Assembly: GCA_003550945.1 (NCBI GenBank) | Contig: PULL01000112.1 | Location: 1-8,668, forward strand | Reading direction: 5' to 3' | DNA length: 8,668 bases | DNA from: Thioalkalivibrio sp. | GTDB taxonomy: Bacteria > Pseudomonadota > Gammaproteobacteria > Ectothiorhodospirales > Ectothiorhodospiraceae | Shown here: piece by piece, positions 6,416 to 8,668 of the stretch | Numbering within the stretch: the first letter of the stretch is position 1 | How the letters are laid out: the number at the start of each line of letters is the position of its first letter | Notes under the pieces: model-generated | Told to the model about the DNA's origin: nothing | Database searches by the model: none | Seen by the model: only the letters and a program-made list of their open reading frames with translations | Position numbers and translations under genes: made by a program

Positions 6416-7589
6416 AATCAAAGCGGAAAGCGACCATCGCGCGCTCGGTCTGGCGCCGTATGCGGCCGTCGCCGACCATTCACGCGGACGTCGCCACCCC
6501 GAACCGCCACCCAATCACCGCAGCGAATTCCAGCGCGACCGCGACCGCATCGTTCACAGCACCGCCTTCCGGCGCCTGAAATACAAGACCCAGGTTTTCG
6601 TCAGCCACGAAGGCGACCTGTTCCGCAACCGTCTCACCCATTCGCTGGAGGTGGCGCAGATCGCGCGGTCCAGCGCGCGGGCGCTGGGCCTGAACGAGGA
6701 TCTGACCGAGGCCATCGCGCTCTCGCACGATCTCGGGCACACGCCATTTGGCCATGCCGGACAGCGCGCGCTGAACAACTGCATGCGCGACCATGGCGGG
6801 TTTGAGCACAACCTGCAGTCCCTGCGCATCGTGGATCTGCTGGAACAGCACTACGCCGAGTTCGATGGCCTGAACCTGACGTTCGAGACCCGCGAGGGCA
6901 TCCTTAAACACTGCTCGCAGGAAAATGCACGCCGCCTGGGGCCGGTCGCGGAGCGGTTCCTCGTCGGCGGGCAGCCCAGCCTGGAGGCCCAGCTCACCAA
7001 CGTCGCGGACGAGATCGCCTACAACAATCACGACATCGACGACGGACTGCGCGCAGGGCTGCTGACCATGGAGCAGTTCTGCGAGGTGGAACTGTTCCGG
7101 GTCCGTTACGATCAGGTGCGAGCACGCTATCCGGGGCTGGAACCCCGGCGCGTGCGGCACGAGACGGTGCGCCGCATGATCGACACCCTGGTATCCGACC
7201 TGATCACCGCCAGCCGCGACGCGCTGCGGGCGGAGGGCATCGACAGCCCCGACGCGGTCCGGCACTCCCCGGAACCACTGATCCGCTTCAGCCCGGAAAT
7301 TGCGCGGCAGAACCGTGAACTCAAGCGCTTCCTGCGCCAGAACCTGTACCATCACCACCGTGTATACCGGATGACGGTCAAGGCCCAACGTATCGTGAAC
7401 GACCTGTTCCAAGCCTTCATGGAAGACGCGAAACTGTTGCCGGAAAATTTCCAGGCGCACGCGCGGCGACTGGCCGAGACCGAGGAACACGGCCTCGCCC
7501 GCGGCATCGCCGACTACATCGCCGGCATGACCGATCGTTACGCCATCCACCAACACCAGCGGGTTTTCGACCTGCGTACCCTGATCTGA
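6405..7589 (+). CDS. dgt: dGTPase-like deoxynucleotide triphosphohydrolase (HD superfamily)
   Basis: The family hydrolyses dNTPs to deoxynucleoside and triphosphate; members of this shorter type are often active on several dNTPs, so dGTP specificity is not assured. The 394-residue protein carries RGRRHPEPPPNHRSEFQRDRDRI-type N-terminal sequence (27-49) and STAFRRLKYKTQVF (52-65). The HD metal site is His79 (RLTHS), His108-Asp109 (LSHDLGHTPFGHAG) and Asp202 (NVADEIAYNNHDIDDG). The GGFEHNLQSLR (131-141) and LNLTFETREGILKH (156-169) motifs typical of the type are present, and nothing needed for catalysis is missing. E. coli Dgt is longer (505) and of a different subtype. The start is a GTG at 6405 that overlaps the aroB end by 11 bases. 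No clear ribosome binding site is seen, so translational coupling to aroB is likely. An aroB-dgt pair is also known in betaproteobacteria. Confidence 0.93.
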   Translation: MPTEIKAESDHRALGLAPYAAVADHSRGRRHPEPPPNHRSEFQRDRDRIVHSTAFRRLKYKTQVFVSHEGDLFRNRLTHSLEVAQIARSSARALGLNEDLTEAIALSHDLGHTPFGHAGQRALNNCMRDHGGFEHNLQSLRIVDLLEQHYAEFDGLNLTFETREGILKHCSQENARRLGPVAERFLVGGQPSLEAQLTNVADEIAYNNHDIDDGLRAGLLTMEQFCEVELFRVRYDQVRARYPGLEPRRVRHETVRRMIDTLVSDLITASRDALRAEGIDSPDAVRHSPEPLIRFSPEIARQNRELKRFLRQNLYHHHRVYRMTVKAQRIVNDLFQAFMEDAKLLPENFQAHARRLAETEEHGLARGIADYIAGMTDRYAIHQHQRVFDLRTLI

Positions 7590-7599
7590 GTCTGCCGCC

Positions 7600-8668
7600 A
7601 TGTCCCTGCATCCTGACTGCCTGGCCGAACTGAAGCTGACCCACGCTCCGTTCGACTCACTGCCGAGCGAGGATTTCATCTACAGCGACAGCGTGATCGA
7701 GGACATGGTGATCGCGGCCAGCCAGGCGATCGACAGCTCCGGCGCGATCCTGCTGATCACCGGCGAACTCGGTTCCGGCCGCAGCATGCAGTTGATGCGC
7801 CTGCTTGGCTCCCTGCCCGAGAACTTCGAGCTGATCGCGTTCCGGGCGCGAATGAACACCCGCTTCGAGGCGGTGGACTACACCATCCGCAGTCACCTGC
7901 GCGCCGGCGGATACGACGATCCCGACCGCGCGCTGAGCGACCTGTTGAGCGAGCGCATCCGCGCCGGCTTCGACCCGGTGATCGCGGTCGACGACGCCCA
8001 CCTGCTGGGCATGGACATCATCAACATCCTGCTCAGAATGCGTGGCGAGATCCTCGGTACGGAAGGTCGCGCCCCACGGCTGGTGCTCGTCGGAGACCAG
8101 GTGCTGCTGCGCCGGCGCCTGCAGTTGCGCCCGTCGGACGAACACCAGATCTCGCGCTTCACGATGCGTCCGTTCAGCCTCGAGCAGACCGCCGCGTATC
8201 TCACCCAGCGCCTGCGTGCCGCGGGGATGACCGACCCGGGCGAAATCCTCACCGAGGACGTGATCGCCGACCTGCAGGCCGTCAGCAAGGGACTCCCGGG
8301 GGCCCTGAACGAGCAGGCCAATCACTGGCTGGAACGTCTTTGCCGGGAGCGCTGGGGTCAAGACGAAGAAACGGAGCTGGACGATGAACCCCCGAAGGAG
8401 GACCGCACTCCGCCGTACGCGCGGGGAATGCCCGCGCTTGGGGTCACCGGGGACCCGCCGGATGAACCACCGGAGGACCTGACGCCCTTTACCCGCAGGG
8501 AGCCTTCGGCAGCACCCGAAGCTCCCGAGCAGTTCCGGGCGCAGGAAGACGACCGGGACCCAGGCCCACGACGTCGGGAGCGCACGCCCCAGCCGGACGA
8601 TGCGCCGCCTCCGTTCTGGAGCCGCAGCTGGTTCGTGCCCGCGGTCGCCGCCCTGGTGGCCTTCCTGA
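7600..8668 (+). CDS. damX: DamX-like protein: ExeA-type AAA ATPase domain, acidic linker, membrane segment (3' end outside window)
   Basis: The gene starts at an ATG 10 bases after dgt and runs in frame to the window edge, 356 codons without a stop. Residues about 5-255 resemble the ExeA/GspA-type AAA ATPase. They contain a Walker A-like GELGSGRS (55-62), a Walker B-like PVIAVDDAHLL (126-136), LVLVGDQVLLRRRL (161-174) resembling sensor I, and RFTMRPFSLEQTAAYLTQRL (186-205). Arg61 replaces the usual Walker A Lys. A disordered Pro, Glu, Asp and Arg-rich linker covers about 255-340. WFVPAVAALVAFL (344-356) begins a membrane segment. DamX proteins downstream of aroB share this plan, with a periplasmic SPOR domain that binds denuded glycan at the division septum; that part would lie beyond the window. 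The name rests on architecture and on aroB context. An ExeA-type secretion ATPase is the alternative. Confidence 0.8.
   Translation, partial: MSLHPDCLAELKLTHAPFDSLPSEDFIYSDSVIEDMVIAASQAIDSSGAILLITGELGSGRSMQLMRLLGSLPENFELIAFRARMNTRFEAVDYTIRSHLRAGGYDDPDRALSDLLSERIRAGFDPVIAVDDAHLLGMDIINILLRMRGEILGTEGRAPRLVLVGDQVLLRRRLQLRPSDEHQISRFTMRPFSLEQTAAYLTQRLRAAGMTDPGEILTEDVIADLQAVSKGLPGALNEQANHWLERLCRERWGQDEETELDDEPPKEDRTPPYARGMPALGVTGDPPDEPPEDLTPFTRREPSAAPEAPEQFRAQEDDRDPGPRRRERTPQPDDAPPPFWSRSWFVPAVAALVAFL

Noticed and set aside
6480..7679. 399-codon open frame on the minus strand across dgt
   Set aside because: It is antisense to a motif-complete HD triphosphohydrolase gene, and its translation has no recognisable domain.
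7657..8361. 234-codon minus-strand frame across the DamX-like gene
   Set aside because: The plus-strand frame has P-loop and Walker B motifs and follows dgt closely. The antisense product looks like shadow translation.
8666..8668. TGA at the very end of the window as the stop of the DamX-like gene
   Set aside because: In the reading frame from 7600 the last full codon is CTG at 8665-8667 and A remains, so the TGA is out of frame and the gene continues beyond the window.

Overview
The window is ordinary chromosomal housekeeping DNA. It is GC-rich, tightly packed and chromosomal in character. The gene content and protein sequences (a PilM/PBP1A divergent pair, a DamX-like protein, an S21 protein of E. 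coli type) point to a gammaproteobacterium. A Chromatiales / Ectothiorhodospiraceae-like lineage is my guess from general resemblance only; no search was run. I see no insertion sequence, phage gene, CRISPR array, tRNA or rRNA.

Layout: (1) 1-68, minus: the first 22 codons of pilM, running out of the left edge. (2) 69-224: a divergent promoter region shared by pilM and mrcA. (3) 225-2636, plus: mrcA (PBP1A), followed 12 bases later by a conserved gene of unknown function, 2649-3263. (4) 3264-3353: a convergent gap with hairpins. (5) 5161-3354, minus: rpsU, a GatB/YqeY-domain gene and hemE, a probable co-directional operon. (6) 5162-5317: a divergent promoter region. (7) 5318-8668, plus: aroB, dgt and a DamX-like gene, closely spaced or overlapping, the last one cut by the right edge.

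Functionally the genes cover type IV pilus assembly (pilM), peptidoglycan synthesis (mrcA), translation (rpsU), haem synthesis (hemE), the shikimate pathway (aroB), dNTP hydrolysis (dgt) and probably cell division or envelope work (damX-like). The layout looks like two conserved gammaproteobacterial neighbourhoods that have been rearranged. mrcA/pilM and aroB-damX, normally joined through pilMNOPQ-aroK, are here on opposite sides of a rpsU-yqeY-hemE block. rpsU-yqeY is followed by hemE rather than dnaG-rpoD.

I found no convincing undescribed system. The points most worth a second look are the Arg in place of the Walker A Lys in the DamX-like ATPase, the uncharacterised gene behind mrcA, the broken gene order, and small hairpins in the leaders and between genes of the rpsU and mrcA units.
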